This document shows, piece by piece, positions 24,342-32,643 of a stretch of DNA of 64,000 nt. Within the stretch, counting starts at the first letter, position 1, and the number at the start of each line of letters is the position of its first letter. A program made the translations under genes and the position numbers. The notes under the pieces were generated by a model. The model saw only the letters and a list, made by a program, of their open reading frames with translations, searched no databases and had not been told where the DNA came from. The stretch covers positions 50,775 through 114,774 of the forward strand of contig JAIBAN010000012.1 in assembly GCA_019695185.1 (NCBI GenBank), written 5' to 3'. The DNA comes from Blastocatellia bacterium (lineage in GTDB: Bacteria; Acidobacteriota; Blastocatellia; Chloracidobacteriales; Chloracidobacteriaceae).

Positions 24342-24356
24342 GCAAATGGAGTGCCA
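24342..24356 (-). promoter_or_regulatory. Sigma-54 (-24/-12) promoter of the kinase-FGE gene
   Basis: On the minus strand the sequence reads TGGCAC, five bases (TCCAT), then TTGCA, matching the sigma-54 consensus with exact spacing. The predicted start site near 24330 lies about 50 bases before the GGAGG-preceded ATG at 24281. Such promoters need an AAA+ activator such as the one at 44218-48030. Confidence 0.7.
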
Positions 24357-24432
24357 AACTATTCAAAAGCCATCAATCTCCTGCCGCCAAGCCAAGTCCG
24401 GTAAGGTGAACAGTCGTTTTTTAAGTGCGGAT

Positions 24433-24462
24433 GAAAAAAATAGAGCCTTCAAAATTGAAGGC
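24433..24462 (-). terminator. Intrinsic terminator after nuoB
   Basis: A perfect 8-bp hairpin, GCCTTCAA / TTGAAGGC with a two-base loop (24445-24462), is followed on the minus strand by TCTATTTTTTT. It lies about 120 bases after the nuoB stop, ahead of the sigma-54 promoter of the next gene. Confidence 0.65.
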
Positions 24463-24580
24463 TTCCAATACAATGCTCCCTCAGTCGGCAAGCATCATCA
24501 GTTCAAAAAAGAAAGTTGGAGCGTGATCCGGACGACCCCACACTGGGTGCCCAGCAATTCAATTTAATTTATATTTAAAA

Positions 24581-25111
24581 TTAATTTGTTTTTTGCTGGA
24601 TTTGTGGTTCGAGGTACTCGTTTCCTTTGCCAAAGGCGTACCGAGTCGGATGCTCGCGCATAATTTTGTCTTGCAGGCGCATCAGTCCGTAAATCAGTGC
24701 TTCGGGGCGCGGAGGACATCCCGGAATATAAACGTCAACCGGAATCACCCGGTCAACCCCTTGGAGCGTTGAATAGGTGTTAAACGGCCCCCCAACGTTT
24801 GAGCATGACCCCATCGAGATGACCCACTTGGGTTCGGGCATCTGTTCATAGACCCGGCGCACCACCGGAGCCATTTTAAGGGTGACGGTTCCAGCCACAA
24901 TGATTAAATCCGACTGGCGCGGACTGGGCCGGAACACCCCGCAGCCAAAGCGGTCCAGGTCAAAACGGGAGGCCCCGGCGGCCATCATTTCGATGGCGCA
25001 ACAGGCCAACCCGAATGTCATCGGCCAAATCGCCGACTTCCGGGCCCAATTAAAAATATAGTCAACTGTTGAAAGGACCAACCCCGGAGATTCTTGTGCA
25101 AAGTCTGACAT
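24581..25111 (-). CDS. nuoB: NADH-quinone oxidoreductase subunit B
   Basis: A 176-residue subunit of respiratory complex I that holds the N2 iron-sulfur cluster next to the quinone site. The four cluster cysteines are present: the CC pair (37-38) in [11 protein letters not shown], Cys103 in MGSCSN and Cys132 in [10 protein letters not shown]. The start ATG 25111 has GGAGGGAG immediately upstream; a longer frame to 25177 crosses a repeat and is rejected. It follows nuoA, but nuoC and the rest of the operon are not downstream, where an intrinsic terminator and a kinase gene lie instead. Confidence 0.96.
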   Translation of the reverse strand: MSDFAQESPGLVLSTVDYIFNWARKSAIWPMTFGLACCAIEMMAAGASRFDLDRFGCGVFRPSPRQSDLIIVAGTVTLKMAPVVRRVYEQMPEPKWVISMGSCSNVGGPFNTYSTLQGVDRVIPVDVYIPGCPPRPEALIYGLMRLQDKIMREHPTRYAFGKGNEYLEPQIQQKTN

Positions 25112-25123
25112 TTCTCCCTCCAG

Positions 25124-25227
25124 CATTTGCGATCTGCGATTTGCTATTTTCAGTTGCTGGTCTGCGGGAAAACCCATTTAATGCGAGAACTGGAAAACGG
25201 CAAACCGCACATGGGCAATAGCAAATG
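25124..25227. repeat. Degenerate inverted heptamer arrays between nuoA and nuoB
   Basis: The left array (25124-25151) has CATTTGC, GATCTGC, GATTTGC, TATTTTC. The right array (25200-25227) has GCAAACC, GCACATG, GGCAATA, GCAAATG. CATTTGC and GCAAATG are exact inverses. The units are close to those at 6961-7138 but more decayed. They flank a 48-base spacer and again reach to within a few bases of the coding ends. Confidence 0.7.
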
Positions 25228-25229
25228 AC

Positions 25230-25643
25230 TCAGACCCAATTCAATGCGCCTTTCCGCCAGGCGTAGTAATAACCGACAACCAGGATTCCCAGAAAAATCA
25301 GGATTTCAACCAGCCCAAACACTCCCAGTTTGTCGTAAATCACCGCCCAGGGAAACAAAAAAATGGTTTCCACGTCGAAGACGAGAAACAACATGGCAAT
25401 CATATAATACCGGACTGAAAACCGGTCTTTGCTGTCACTGATCGGGTCCACCCCGCATTCATAAGGAATTTGTTTTTCAGGGGTTTCGACCTTACGGCGA
25501 ACCAAACGCCCGGCTGCCAATGCCGCAACCGGAAAGGCAATTGCAATCAAAAGCAACAAAACCACGGGTACATAACCCGCAATTGGGCCATATTCACCGG
25601 ACGTTTCCTTGGGCAGCAAAGACAGAGCAGTGCAAATCAGCAT
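25230..25643 (-). CDS. nuoA: NADH-quinone oxidoreductase subunit A
   Basis: A 137-residue membrane subunit of complex I with three hydrophobic helices (about 21-43, 80-100 and 107-130). The conserved quinone-side loop is present: KQIPYECGVDPISDSKDRFSVRYY (split across about 57-80), with the family's Cys and Asp. The start ATG 25643 lacks a strong ribosome-binding site. It lies between rplS and nuoB on the same strand, detached from the remaining nuo genes. Confidence 0.95.
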   Translation of the reverse strand: MLICTALSLLPKETSGEYGPIAGYVPVVLLLLIAIAFPVAALAAGRLVRRKVETPEKQIPYECGVDPISDSKDRFSVRYYMIAMLFLVFDVETIFLFPWAVIYDKLGVFGLVEILIFLGILVVGYYYAWRKGALNWV

Positions 25644-25720
25644 GATTGATGATTGCCTCAGAGCAAGTGGGTTGTGGTGGAAGGGTGATACTAGGCGGGG
25701 AGGGGAAAGAGTGTCAAGAA

Positions 25721-25855
25721 AACAGGGTTCAGGATTCAGGGTTCAGGGTTCAGGGTCTTTTGAGTGAACAATGGACAATTAAAACTCAATCCAAAATCAC
25801 AATTTTCTTTTTTCGAAAACCCTAAACCCTCCCCCCCCTGGCCCCTGAACCCTGG
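25721..25855. repeat. Inverted heptamer arrays (TTCAGGG) ... (CCCTGAA)
   Basis: The left array (25721-25755) has AACAGGG, TTCAGGA and three perfect TTCAGGG. The right array (25820-25855) holds CCCTAAA, a C-run and CCCTGAA plus CCCTGG, ending five bases before the rplS stop. The unit is the same as at 9604-9740. The spacer is 64 bases. Confidence 0.9.
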
Positions 25856-25859
25856 TTTT

Positions 25860-26252
25860 TTATTTAGCTTTGGTCATGGCAGCAGCCTTCGCCTGGGCTG
25901 AAACGCGGGTATCACGTTCCCGAATACGAGCGGCCTTACCACGCAAGCCACGCAGGTAGTAGAGTTTGGCGCGGCGGACGCGACCGCGTTTGGTCACTTC
26001 GATTTTTTCAATAACCGGTGCATGGATGGGGAAAATCCGCTCCACACCAACGCTGAAGCTGATTTTACGAACCGTGATGGTTTCACGAACGCCGCTGTGC
26101 TTGCGGGCAATCACGACACCTTCAAAAATCTGAATGCGCTCCTTGTCGCCTTCTTTAATGCGGACATGCACGCGAACGGTGTCGCCGGGAATAAAATCGG
26201 GAATTTCGCGCATTTGCGCTTTTTCAATGCCACCAACAATTGGATTCATCAT
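25860..26252 (-). CDS. rplS: 50S ribosomal protein L19
   Basis: A 130-residue L19 that sits at the 30S-50S interface. Family landmarks are [33 protein letters not shown] (split across about 16-50), [14 protein letters not shown] and [18 protein letters not shown] near the C-terminus. It is the last gene of the ffh-rpsP-khpA-rimM-trmD-rplS cluster, the standard bacterial order. The start is MM at 26252; the second ATG at 26249 is equally possible. Confidence 0.97.
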   Translation of the reverse strand: MMNPIVGGIEKAQMREIPDFIPGDTVRVHVRIKEGDKERIQIFEGVVIARKHSGVRETITVRKISFSVGVERIFPIHAPVIEKIEVTKRGRVRRAKLYYLRGLRGKAARIRERDTRVSAQAKAAAMTKAK

Positions 26253-26293
26253 GATTACGGTACCTCGTCACCACAAATGGTTTCAGTTGCTCA

Positions 26294-26410
26294 TTTTGAG
26301 CCTTGAGTTTTGAGTTGATTCATCCGTGACCGACGACAATGTTTCCTTAACCCGGAAGTGCCAAAATACCTGTTTCTTTGAACTCAAAACTCAAAATTCA
26401 AAATTCAAAA
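26294..26410. repeat. Inverted heptamer arrays (TTTTGAG) ... (CTCAAAA)
   Basis: The left array (26294-26314) has TTTTGAG, CCTTGAG, TTTTGAG. The right array (26383-26410) has CTCAAAA twice and TTCAAAA twice. They bound the rplS-trmD gap, with a 68-base spacer. Confidence 0.88.
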
Positions 26411-26425
26411 TTGCATTTTTGGCTG

Positions 26426-27214
26426 TCAGTGCCGATCCTCGGCTTCTGCTTCAATCGTTTTTAAAATTTTTTGATCAAGCGCATCAAGCGCCGCTGTGTC
26501 ACGCAGTAAATCGGGCCGATAGGCTTTGGTTTTTTCCAACGCCTTGCGGCGACGCCACAAATCAATTTCGGCATGGTGTCCGGTCATGAGCTCTTTGGGC
26601 ACTTCCAGCCCTCGGTAACAGGCCGGACGGGTATAAACCGGATAATCCAACCGGCCAGCGGAAAATGACTCGTTGACTGCGGAGGTCGCGCTTCCCAATG
26701 TTTCGGGCAGGAGCCGGATGATGGCATCAGATACCACCATGGCTGCAACTTCGCCACCGGAAAGCACATAGTCTCCAATCGAAAGCTCATCCGTGGCCAC
26801 ATTCTGGGCGACTCGTTCGTCAATCCCTTCATAACGTCCGCAAATCAAAACGATTTGCTCTTTTTGACTGAGGCGAGCGGCTTCCGCCTGAGTGAAAGGC
26901 TTGCCCTGGGGCGTCAGCACGATGACTGAAACCGGAGCCTGTTCGGCTGCCTGTCGGTCTTCTCCCAGTGGCGTATATTGAAACGGGTGAGTCAAAGCCT
27001 CAACCGCCCGAAAAATCGGTTCAGGTTTGAGCACCATGCCATCGCTGCCCCCAAAGGGACGGTCATCCACTACGTGATGACGGTCATAGGTAAAGTCACG
27101 CAAATCATGGACACTGACTTGAACCTGACTACGCTGTCGGGCGCGCCGGACGATGCCGTGGCTTAAAAAACCTTCAAAGAACTGCGGAAAAATCGTAACA
27201 ATGTCAAAACGCAT
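26426..27214 (-). CDS. trmD: tRNA (guanine-37-N1)-methyltransferase
   Basis: A 262-residue SPOUT methyltransferase that makes m1G37 in tRNAs reading CNN codons and prevents frameshifting. The N-terminus MRFDIVTIFPQFF is typical. The trefoil-knot SAM site is intact (LICGRYEGIDERV about 130-142, SIGDYVLSGGEVAAM about 153-167), as are the substrate motif DYPVYTRPA and the end-piece YRPDLL. It lies between rimM and rplS in the conserved cluster, with heptamer arrays in both flanking gaps. Confidence 0.97.
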   Translation of the reverse strand: MRFDIVTIFPQFFEGFLSHGIVRRARQRSQVQVSVHDLRDFTYDRHHVVDDRPFGGSDGMVLKPEPIFRAVEALTHPFQYTPLGEDRQAAEQAPVSVIVLTPQGKPFTQAEAARLSQKEQIVLICGRYEGIDERVAQNVATDELSIGDYVLSGGEVAAMVVSDAIIRLLPETLGSATSAVNESFSAGRLDYPVYTRPACYRGLEVPKELMTGHHAEIDLWRRRKALEKTKAYRPDLLRDTAALDALDQKILKTIEAEAEDRH

Positions 27215-27219
27215 TTTTT

Positions 27220-27308
27220 GAACTGAGAATTGAGAAGTTCGAATTGAGAATGTTGTTTCAATCTTGACCCGATTTACTTCTCAATTCGAACTTCTCAATT
27301 CTCAATTT
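27220..27308. repeat. Inverted heptamer arrays (GAATTGA) ... (TCAATTC) overlapping the rimM end
   Basis: The left array (27220-27251) has GAACTGA, GAATTGA, GAAGTTC, GAATTGA, GAATG. The right array (27281-27308) has TCAATTC, GAACTTC, TCAATTC, TCAATTT. Even the variant unit GAAGTTC has its inverse GAACTTC in the partner array. The right array covers the last codons and stop of rimM. Confidence 0.92.
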
Positions 27309-27882
27309 CCAAAAGTCCTTCCGGCGGGGTGATGCGAATCAGACGCGAAATCGGGTCAACCTGTACGCAAATGGTTTGCACAAAAGGGATTAAATGTTCG
27401 CGTCCTGATTTGTCCGACTGATCGTCACGGTTTTGGACAACCAGTAACTCACCACCCGCCATGCGGGCCACATCAACCACCTCACCCACAGAGGTACCAT
27501 CAGTCAATTCAACCCGACAGCCAATCAAAGTGTCGATATAAAACTCGTCCGTCTCCAGCGCAACTCTTTCGGAGAGCGGAATCTGCACCTTGCACCCAAC
27601 GAACGGTTCGGCTTTGGTGCGTGAGTTGATGCCGGTAAATTTTAGCACCAAGGCTCCTTTATGGAACCAATGGGATTCCAGTTCAGCCGGTTCTGTCCGT
27701 CCATCCTTATGTGTCAGCCAGACTTCCTGCAACCCCTCAAAGCGCTCGGGAAAATCTGTCAAAAGATGGGTAACCAAGTCACCCCGCAGTCCGTGTGGCC
27801 GCAGTATTACAGCCAAAGTGGCCCGTTCCGTTGGCGGCGGCACCGTCTTTACCATGACTGAGGATGATTTTGGCGCGGACAT
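27295..27882 (-). CDS. rimM: 16S rRNA-processing protein RimM
   Basis: A 195-residue ribosome maturation factor that binds S19 and helps assemble the 30S head. The N-terminal domain has AVILRPHGLRGDLVTH and the C-terminal PRC barrel has FYIDTLIGCRVELTDGTSVGEVVDV (split across about 105-140). ATG 27882 is chosen for its AAGGTG ribosome-binding site; ATG 27900 and the longer frame to 27945, which would overlap khpA, are weaker. The last residues EIEN and the TGA stop come from the GAATTGA array rather than conserved RimM sequence. Confidence 0.93.
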   Translation of the reverse strand: MSAPKSSSVMVKTVPPPTERATLAVILRPHGLRGDLVTHLLTDFPERFEGLQEVWLTHKDGRTEPAELESHWFHKGALVLKFTGINSRTKAEPFVGCKVQIPLSERVALETDEFYIDTLIGCRVELTDGTSVGEVVDVARMAGGELLVVQNRDDQSDKSGREHLIPFVQTICVQVDPISRLIRITPPEGLLEIEN

Positions 27883-27920
27883 TTCACCTTTGACTTTCAT
27901 CAGGCACGACACCCACAGAC

Positions 27921-28160
27921 TTACTCTGCCAGTTCCAGTGTGCATCGTTTGCGATGTTTACTGGCGGCAGCAGAAAGAATCGTTCTGAGTGCGCGGGCGG
28001 TCCGCCCCTGACGGCCAATGATTTTGCCAATATCCGGCTGGGCAACATGCAATTCAAACTCAATCGTATCGCCCGAATGATAGTGCCTGACATGCACTTC
28101 ATCCGGGGCATCTACGAGTGACTTGGCAAGAAATTCAACCAAATGCGTTAAATTGCTCAT
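27921..28160 (-). CDS. khpA: KH domain RNA-binding protein KhpA
   Basis: A 79-residue single KH domain with the GxxG loop in IGKIIGRQGRTARALRTIL (about 45-63). In other bacteria KhpA partners KhpB and binds many RNAs; it is regularly encoded between rpsP and rimM, as here. The start ATG 28160 (MSNLTHLVEF) is at the family position, and the 38-base gap to rimM suggests co-transcription. Confidence 0.93.
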   Translation of the reverse strand: MSNLTHLVEFLAKSLVDAPDEVHVRHYHSGDTIEFELHVAQPDIGKIIGRQGRTARALRTILSAAASKHRKRCTLELAE

Positions 28161-28220
28161 AGCTTTACGGACTTTCTGCCAACCATTTGCCCAAAGCAGC
28201 GGGCCGGACAGATGGTCGAA

Positions 28221-28466
28221 TTAGGCTTCGGCTTTCCGGTTCAGCAAGTCACGGACCGTATCAGTCGGCTGCGCGCCACTCTTGAGCCAATAATCCACGC
28301 GGTCCCGTTTGAGGTGCAGTTCAGTCTGCCCCGAACGGGCAATCGGATTGTAGTAGCCCAGGATTTCAACAAACCGGCCATCCCGCTTGCCGCTCTTTTC
28401 CGTCACGATTACACGATAGAAGGGGCGCTTTTTGGCACCCATACGAGTCAAACGAATTGCTAACAA
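28221..28466 (-). CDS. rpsP: 30S ribosomal protein S16
   Basis: An 81-residue S16, the usual length, with MLAIRLTRMGAKKRPFYRVIV at the N-terminus and LGYYNPIARSGQTELHLKRDRVDYWL (split) in the middle, followed by GAQPTDTVRDLL. It binds 16S rRNA and is needed for 30S assembly. It is the second gene of the ffh cluster. Confidence 0.97.
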   Translation of the reverse strand: MLAIRLTRMGAKKRPFYRVIVTEKSGKRDGRFVEILGYYNPIARSGQTELHLKRDRVDYWLKSGAQPTDTVRDLLNRKAEA

Positions 28467-28484
28467 GGCGAACCTCCAAGGTGA

Positions 28485-28600
28485 GGACTGAGGACTGAGG
28501 ACTGAGGACTGAGTGCATTATTTTTTTTCGGTACAGAAAGCTATCAAACCTTCCTGTTCCTTTGAAAATTTCTCAGTCTTCAGTCCTCAGTCCTCAGTCC
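28485..28600. repeat. Inverted heptamer arrays (GGACTGA)4 ... (TCAGTCC)4
   Basis: The left array (28485-28512) is four perfect GGACTGA units, starting about 20 bases from the rpsP start. The right array (28573-28600) has TCAGTCT and three perfect TCAGTCC, ending ten bases before the ffh stop. The spacer is 60 bases. The unit is the same as at 20588-20726. Confidence 0.96.
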
Positions 28601-28610
28601 CTCTGTTTAA

Positions 28611-30098
28611 TTAACGGCGTTTCTTTTTGCCGTGCTTGTGTTTCTTTTTCCCGAACCCGCCGCCGGGATTTCCCACTCCGCCGCCCATGCCCATCGGAGC
28701 TGGCATTCCCATGCCGGGCATTCCCATGCCGGGCATCATGCCCCCCATGCCGCCGAACAAACCGCCACGGGTCATTTGCTGCATCATCCGACGCATCATG
28801 ACATATTCGTTGAGGATTTCTTCAACTTTGCGAACGGAGGTGCCGCTGCCTTTGGCAATACGACGACGGCGGGAAAGATTGGTGAGCAGAAGGGCGTGAT
28901 TGTTACGTTCTTCCTTGGTCATCGAGTCAATGATGGCTTCGGTGTACTTCAGTTTTTGCGCCATCAACGTGCTCTGTTCCGGCGTCAACCGGAAATTGAG
29001 ACCAAACATTTTGAGCAGGCTGTCAGGGAGCATTCCCATCAGCTTGTCGAGCGAACCGAGCTTTTTCACCTGCCGCAACTGGGAGCGGTAATCTTCCAGG
29101 GAAAACCGGTTTTCCATCATCCGCTGTTGCAGGCGCAGCGCTTCATCTTCATCAACTTCGGCCTGCACTTTCTCAATCAGCGAGAGGACGTCGCCCATCC
29201 CCAGAATCCGCTGGGCCACCCGGTCCGGGTGGAAAGGTTCAAGGGCTTCATATTTTTCACCCACACCGACAAACTTGATCGGCTGCCCCGTTACCTGCTT
29301 GACTGAAAGTGCCGCACCGCCACGGGCATCACCGTCCATTTTGGTCAGCACAACGCCCGTGATACCAATCCGCTCATGAAATTCGGAGGCGCTTTTCACC
29401 GCATCCTGCCCAATCATGGCGTCGGCCACAAAGAGGACTTCCGAGGGGTTGAGCTCGTTTTTGATTTGCTGCAACTCAGTCATCAGTTCGTCGTCAATGT
29501 GCAGACGACCGGCGGTGTCCACCAGCAGGGTATCAAAACCGCGTTGCTGGGCGTCTTTAAGAGCCGCCCGGCACAGAGTCAGCGGGTCGTCCACATTGGG
29601 CATGGCAAAGACCGGGATACTGACGGCCTCGCCGATGATGGCCAACTGGTCGCGGGCTGCCGGACGGTATACGTCCACCGAAACCAGAAGCGGTGTCCGA
29701 TTGCGTTCTTTTTTCAAAAAGCGGGCGATTTTACCAGTTGAGGTCGTTTTACCGGAGCCTTGTAACCCGACAATCATAATCACGTTCGGGTTGGTTTTGG
29801 CGTTCAGTTCAACATCGGCAGCTTCACCGCCGAGCATGGTCACCAGCTCGTCAAAAACAATCTTGACCACCTGTTGATGCGGGGAAAGCGCCTGCAACAC
29901 ATTCTGACCAATCGCTTTTTCTTTAACAGTATCAATGAACTGCTTGACGACCTTAAAGTTGACGTCGGCTTCGAGCAGGGCCACGCGGATTTCCTTCATG
30001 GCCAAATCAATATGCTCTTCGGTCAATTTGCCCTGACCGCGCAGGCTTTGCAGGTTTTTTAGGGCTTTCTTAAGTTTATCGGATAACGCATCAAACAT
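28611..30098 (-). CDS. ffh: Signal recognition particle GTPase Ffh
   Basis: A 495-residue SRP54 homologue that delivers nascent membrane proteins to FtsY and the translocon. The N domain (about 1-90) is followed by the GTPase with GLQGSGKTTSTGK (P-loop, near 108), DTAGRLHID and TKMDGDARGG. The M domain (about 300-440) has the signal-peptide groove and RRRRIAKGSG, which binds 4.5S RNA. The extended C-tail is Gly/Met-rich (repeats of GMGMP) and ends in a run of Lys, Arg and His; it is longer than in E. coli. The 4.5S RNA gene is not in the window. Confidence 0.97.
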   Translation of the reverse strand: MFDALSDKLKKALKNLQSLRGQGKLTEEHIDLAMKEIRVALLEADVNFKVVKQFIDTVKEKAIGQNVLQALSPHQQVVKIVFDELVTMLGGEAADVELNAKTNPNVIMIVGLQGSGKTTSTGKIARFLKKERNRTPLLVSVDVYRPAARDQLAIIGEAVSIPVFAMPNVDDPLTLCRAALKDAQQRGFDTLLVDTAGRLHIDDELMTELQQIKNELNPSEVLFVADAMIGQDAVKSASEFHERIGITGVVLTKMDGDARGGAALSVKQVTGQPIKFVGVGEKYEALEPFHPDRVAQRILGMGDVLSLIEKVQAEVDEDEALRLQQRMMENRFSLEDYRSQLRQVKKLGSLDKLMGMLPDSLLKMFGLNFRLTPEQSTLMAQKLKYTEAIIDSMTKEERNNHALLLTNLSRRRRIAKGSGTSVRKVEEILNEYVMMRRMMQQMTRGGLFGGMGGMMPGMGMPGMGMPAPMGMGGGVGNPGGGFGKKKHKHGKKKRR

Positions 30099-30221
30099 AG
30101 CTCAACCTCAAAACGGGTGAATCGGCGAAAACGTCATGGAATCGGGTTTTTGAGAGAAATGCGCAAGATAGAGGTTTTTTCGGATAGGTGTCAAGCGTTC
30201 CGCAAAAAACTTGAAAAAGAA

Positions 30222-30245
30222 AAGGGTGGCGCAGTAGCCACCCTT
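30222..30245 (-). terminator. Intrinsic terminator after trxB
   Basis: A 9-bp stem, AAGGGTGGC / GCCACCCTT with a six-base loop, is followed on the minus strand by TTTCTTTTTC. It lies about 30 bases after the trxB stop and insulates it from ffh. Confidence 0.75.
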
Positions 30246-30276
30246 GTGGAAACCGTAGGGTTTTACAGAGGTGTCG

Positions 30277-31227
30277 CTATGAGGTCAGATGCTGGGTTTC
30301 CAACCAGCGTTCCGCATCAATGGCTGCCATACAACCGGTTCCGGCAGCAGTCACTGCCTGCCGGTAGGTGAAATCCTGCACGTCGCCGGCGGCAAATACT
30401 CCTTCAACGCTGGTATAGGTTGAACCTGGCTTGGTCACGATATATTCCGATTCGGTCAGTTCCAACTGTCCTTTGAAAAGCGAGGTGTTCGGCTGGTGCC
30501 CAATGGCCACAAACAATCCCTGACAGGAGAAGTCTGTTATTTCATTGGTTTTCAGGTTCCGGATTTTAAGACCGGTGACGCCTTGCTCGCGGTCGCCTAT
30601 GACTTCCTCCACCGCTGAATCCCACAGATAGGACACTTTGGGGTTGGCAAAAGCCCGGTCCTGCATGATTTTTGAAGCCCGCAGTTTGTCACGGCGATGA
30701 ATCAGAGTTACTTTCGAGCAGAATTTCGTCAGAAAGGTAGCTTCCTCAACTGCCGTATCGCCACCGCCGACCACCGCCACTTCCCGGTCACGGAAGAAAA
30801 AACCGTCACAGGTGGCACAGGCTGAAACACCATATCCCATCAAATGTTGTTCCGACTGAAGCCCCAGCAATTTGGCCGACGCGCCGGATGAGACGATCAG
30901 CGCATCCGCCGTATAGACCTCGTTGCCAACCGTCACCACAAACGGGCGCTGGGAAAGGTCCACTTTGGTCACCATTTTATAAACCACCTTGGTGTCAAAG
31001 CGTTCGGCCTGCAAGCGCATGTTTTCCATCAGTTCCGGGCCAAGAATGCCATGCGAGAAACCGGGATAGTTGTCCACGTCGGTGGTAATTGTAAGCTGCC
31101 CGCCGGGTTGTTCGCCGGCAAACAGCAACGGATGCAGATTGGCTCGCGCCGTATAAATTGCAGCCGTGTATCCGGCAGGTCCGGATCCAATGATAATAAC
31201 TTTGCGATGATGTTCCTGGGTTGACAA
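30277..31227 (-). CDS. trxB: Thioredoxin-disulfide reductase
   Basis: A 316-residue FAD/NADPH enzyme that reduces thioredoxin. The FAD motif GSGPAGYTAAIYTARA is near the N-terminus, the redox pair is in SACATCDGFF (Cys-Ala-Thr-Cys, near 137-140), and the NADPH motif is GGGDTAVEEA. No ATG is available: TTG 31227 is chosen because GGAGG lies four bases upstream and the length then matches the family. Upstream in-frame starts to 31275 are also TTG/GTG without a ribosome-binding site. Confidence 0.93.
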   Translation of the reverse strand: MSTQEHHRKVIIIGSGPAGYTAAIYTARANLHPLLFAGEQPGGQLTITTDVDNYPGFSHGILGPELMENMRLQAERFDTKVVYKMVTKVDLSQRPFVVTVGNEVYTADALIVSSGASAKLLGLQSEQHLMGYGVSACATCDGFFFRDREVAVVGGGDTAVEEATFLTKFCSKVTLIHRRDKLRASKIMQDRAFANPKVSYLWDSAVEEVIGDREQGVTGLKIRNLKTNEITDFSCQGLFVAIGHQPNTSLFKGQLELTESEYIVTKPGSTYTSVEGVFAAGDVQDFTYRQAVTAAGTGCMAAIDAERWLETQHLTS

Positions 31228-31492
31228 GCGGCCTCCAATCTGACCTTTGGTGTCTGCGCTGAGGCAGGTCACCAAACGGATTTCAGCAAAAAGTATGGTT
31301 GGTTATGAAAAACGGGCGCATTCTATGTTTGCCCTTTTCGGGACGCAAGGCAGCGTGCCTTGAACCCTCCGGGAAATTTAAACCTGTTGGCGGCGAAGCT
31401 TAGTTTCGCCGTTTACGAATTGGCAATTCCGGGCTACAAATACGCCGGAAAATCCGATTATTCCATTTTGCACCGGCTGATTTCGTTGCCTT

Positions 31493-32542
31493 ATGCCTAA
31501 AAACTCACGTCGCCACTCAAACCGGAAACGGCTTTTAATCACCGGCATTGCCGGTGGACTTGCCACCCAATTGGCTTCGGCCATTCCGCCTGAATGGGAA
31601 GTGGTCGGCATTGGCCGACGCCCCCCACAACAGGCACTCAAGCGGGATATTGTTTTCAAGCAGATCGACATTACGAAAAAAACCCTCGAAGATCTGTTCC
31701 GAAACGAACATTTCGACGCAGTCATGCATTTGGCGGTCGCCAATGACCCGCATCTTTCCATGAAAATGCGCCACACGGTCAATGTGATTGCCACGATGCG
31801 CCTGTTGGACTGTTGTGAACTGCGCAGCGTCCGACAGGTGATTCTGCTCAGTAGCGGAGAAGTGTACGGAGCGGACCCTACCAATCCGATTTACCTCAAA
31901 GAAGAAAGTCCGCTCAAAGCAATTCAGCGTTACACGGACATGGGCGACAAAGTCGAGTTTGACACCTACTGCCGTTCCTGGATGTTTCAGGCGAAAGACA
32001 CCATCACTACACTCCTGCGGCCCTGTCATATTGTCGGCCCCAACGTCCAGAATTTTCTGACCATGTACCTGCGCTATGGGGTGGTACCGGTCCCGCTGGG
32101 CTTTGATCCCATGATTCAGGTGATTGATGAACGGGATATGGTACAGGCCCTGTTGCTCGTGCTCGACAACCCGCAAAAGGGAACCTACAACGTGACTGGT
32201 CCGGGGGAACTGCCGCTTTCCCTGGCGGTCAGCGAAGCAGGCGGAATCGCCGTCCCGGTCGTGTACGGGCTGGCCTCACCGTTGATGAAGCTGGGCTGGG
32301 CGATGGGAATTTCCCCCTTCCCCGTCCCCCAATTTGATTTTCTGATGTATCCCTGTGTGATTGACGGCCAGCGGTTCCGCAATGATTTTGGGTTTGTTCC
32401 GAAATATTCGTTGCACAAGGCACTGCGGTCCATTCGCCGGTCACCTCATGCGCCAATGGAACCGGATGAGGCTCCGACCTATACGCCCCATCGGCGCAAG
32501 CGGAACCCGGCGCGGCCCCGGCCATCCCTGACCGAGACCTGA
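31493..32542 (+). CDS. NAD-dependent epimerase/dehydratase family protein (atypical active site)
   Basis: A 349-residue extended-SDR protein. The coenzyme motif reads ITGIAGGLATQLAS (about 18-31) and there is the family stretch LLSSGEVYGADPTNPI. The catalytic Tyr-x3-Lys is not recognisable: the matching region reads RYTDMGDKVEF, with lysine six residues after the tyrosine. It may therefore bind nucleotide sugars or lipids without the standard chemistry, or use a shifted pair. The tail from about 325 is basic and disordered. It starts at ATG 31493 and diverges from trxB. Confidence 0.8.
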   Translation: MPKNSRRHSNRKRLLITGIAGGLATQLASAIPPEWEVVGIGRRPPQQALKRDIVFKQIDITKKTLEDLFRNEHFDAVMHLAVANDPHLSMKMRHTVNVIATMRLLDCCELRSVRQVILLSSGEVYGADPTNPIYLKEESPLKAIQRYTDMGDKVEFDTYCRSWMFQAKDTITTLLRPCHIVGPNVQNFLTMYLRYGVVPVPLGFDPMIQVIDERDMVQALLLVLDNPQKGTYNVTGPGELPLSLAVSEAGGIAVPVVYGLASPLMKLGWAMGISPFPVPQFDFLMYPCVIDGQRFRNDFGFVPKYSLHKALRSIRRSPHAPMEPDEAPTYTPHRRKRNPARPRPSLTET

Positions 32543-32568
32543 TATTCCGCAAAGTCCAAACAAACATC

Positions 32569-32602
32569 AACGGGACGGCATTTGAAAAAATGCCGTCCCG
32601 TT
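32569..32602. terminator. Bidirectional terminator hairpin
   Basis: A perfect 15-bp stem, with arms AACGGGACGGCATTT and its inverse, is closed by a GAAA tetraloop. It lies between the convergent epimerase and TonB receptor genes. T-rich sequence follows on the plus strand (TTTGTGTTTT). Confidence 0.85.
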
Positions 32603-32643
32603 TGTGTTTTGGTCAGGTCACGGATTGCGTCCGTGACAAATGA

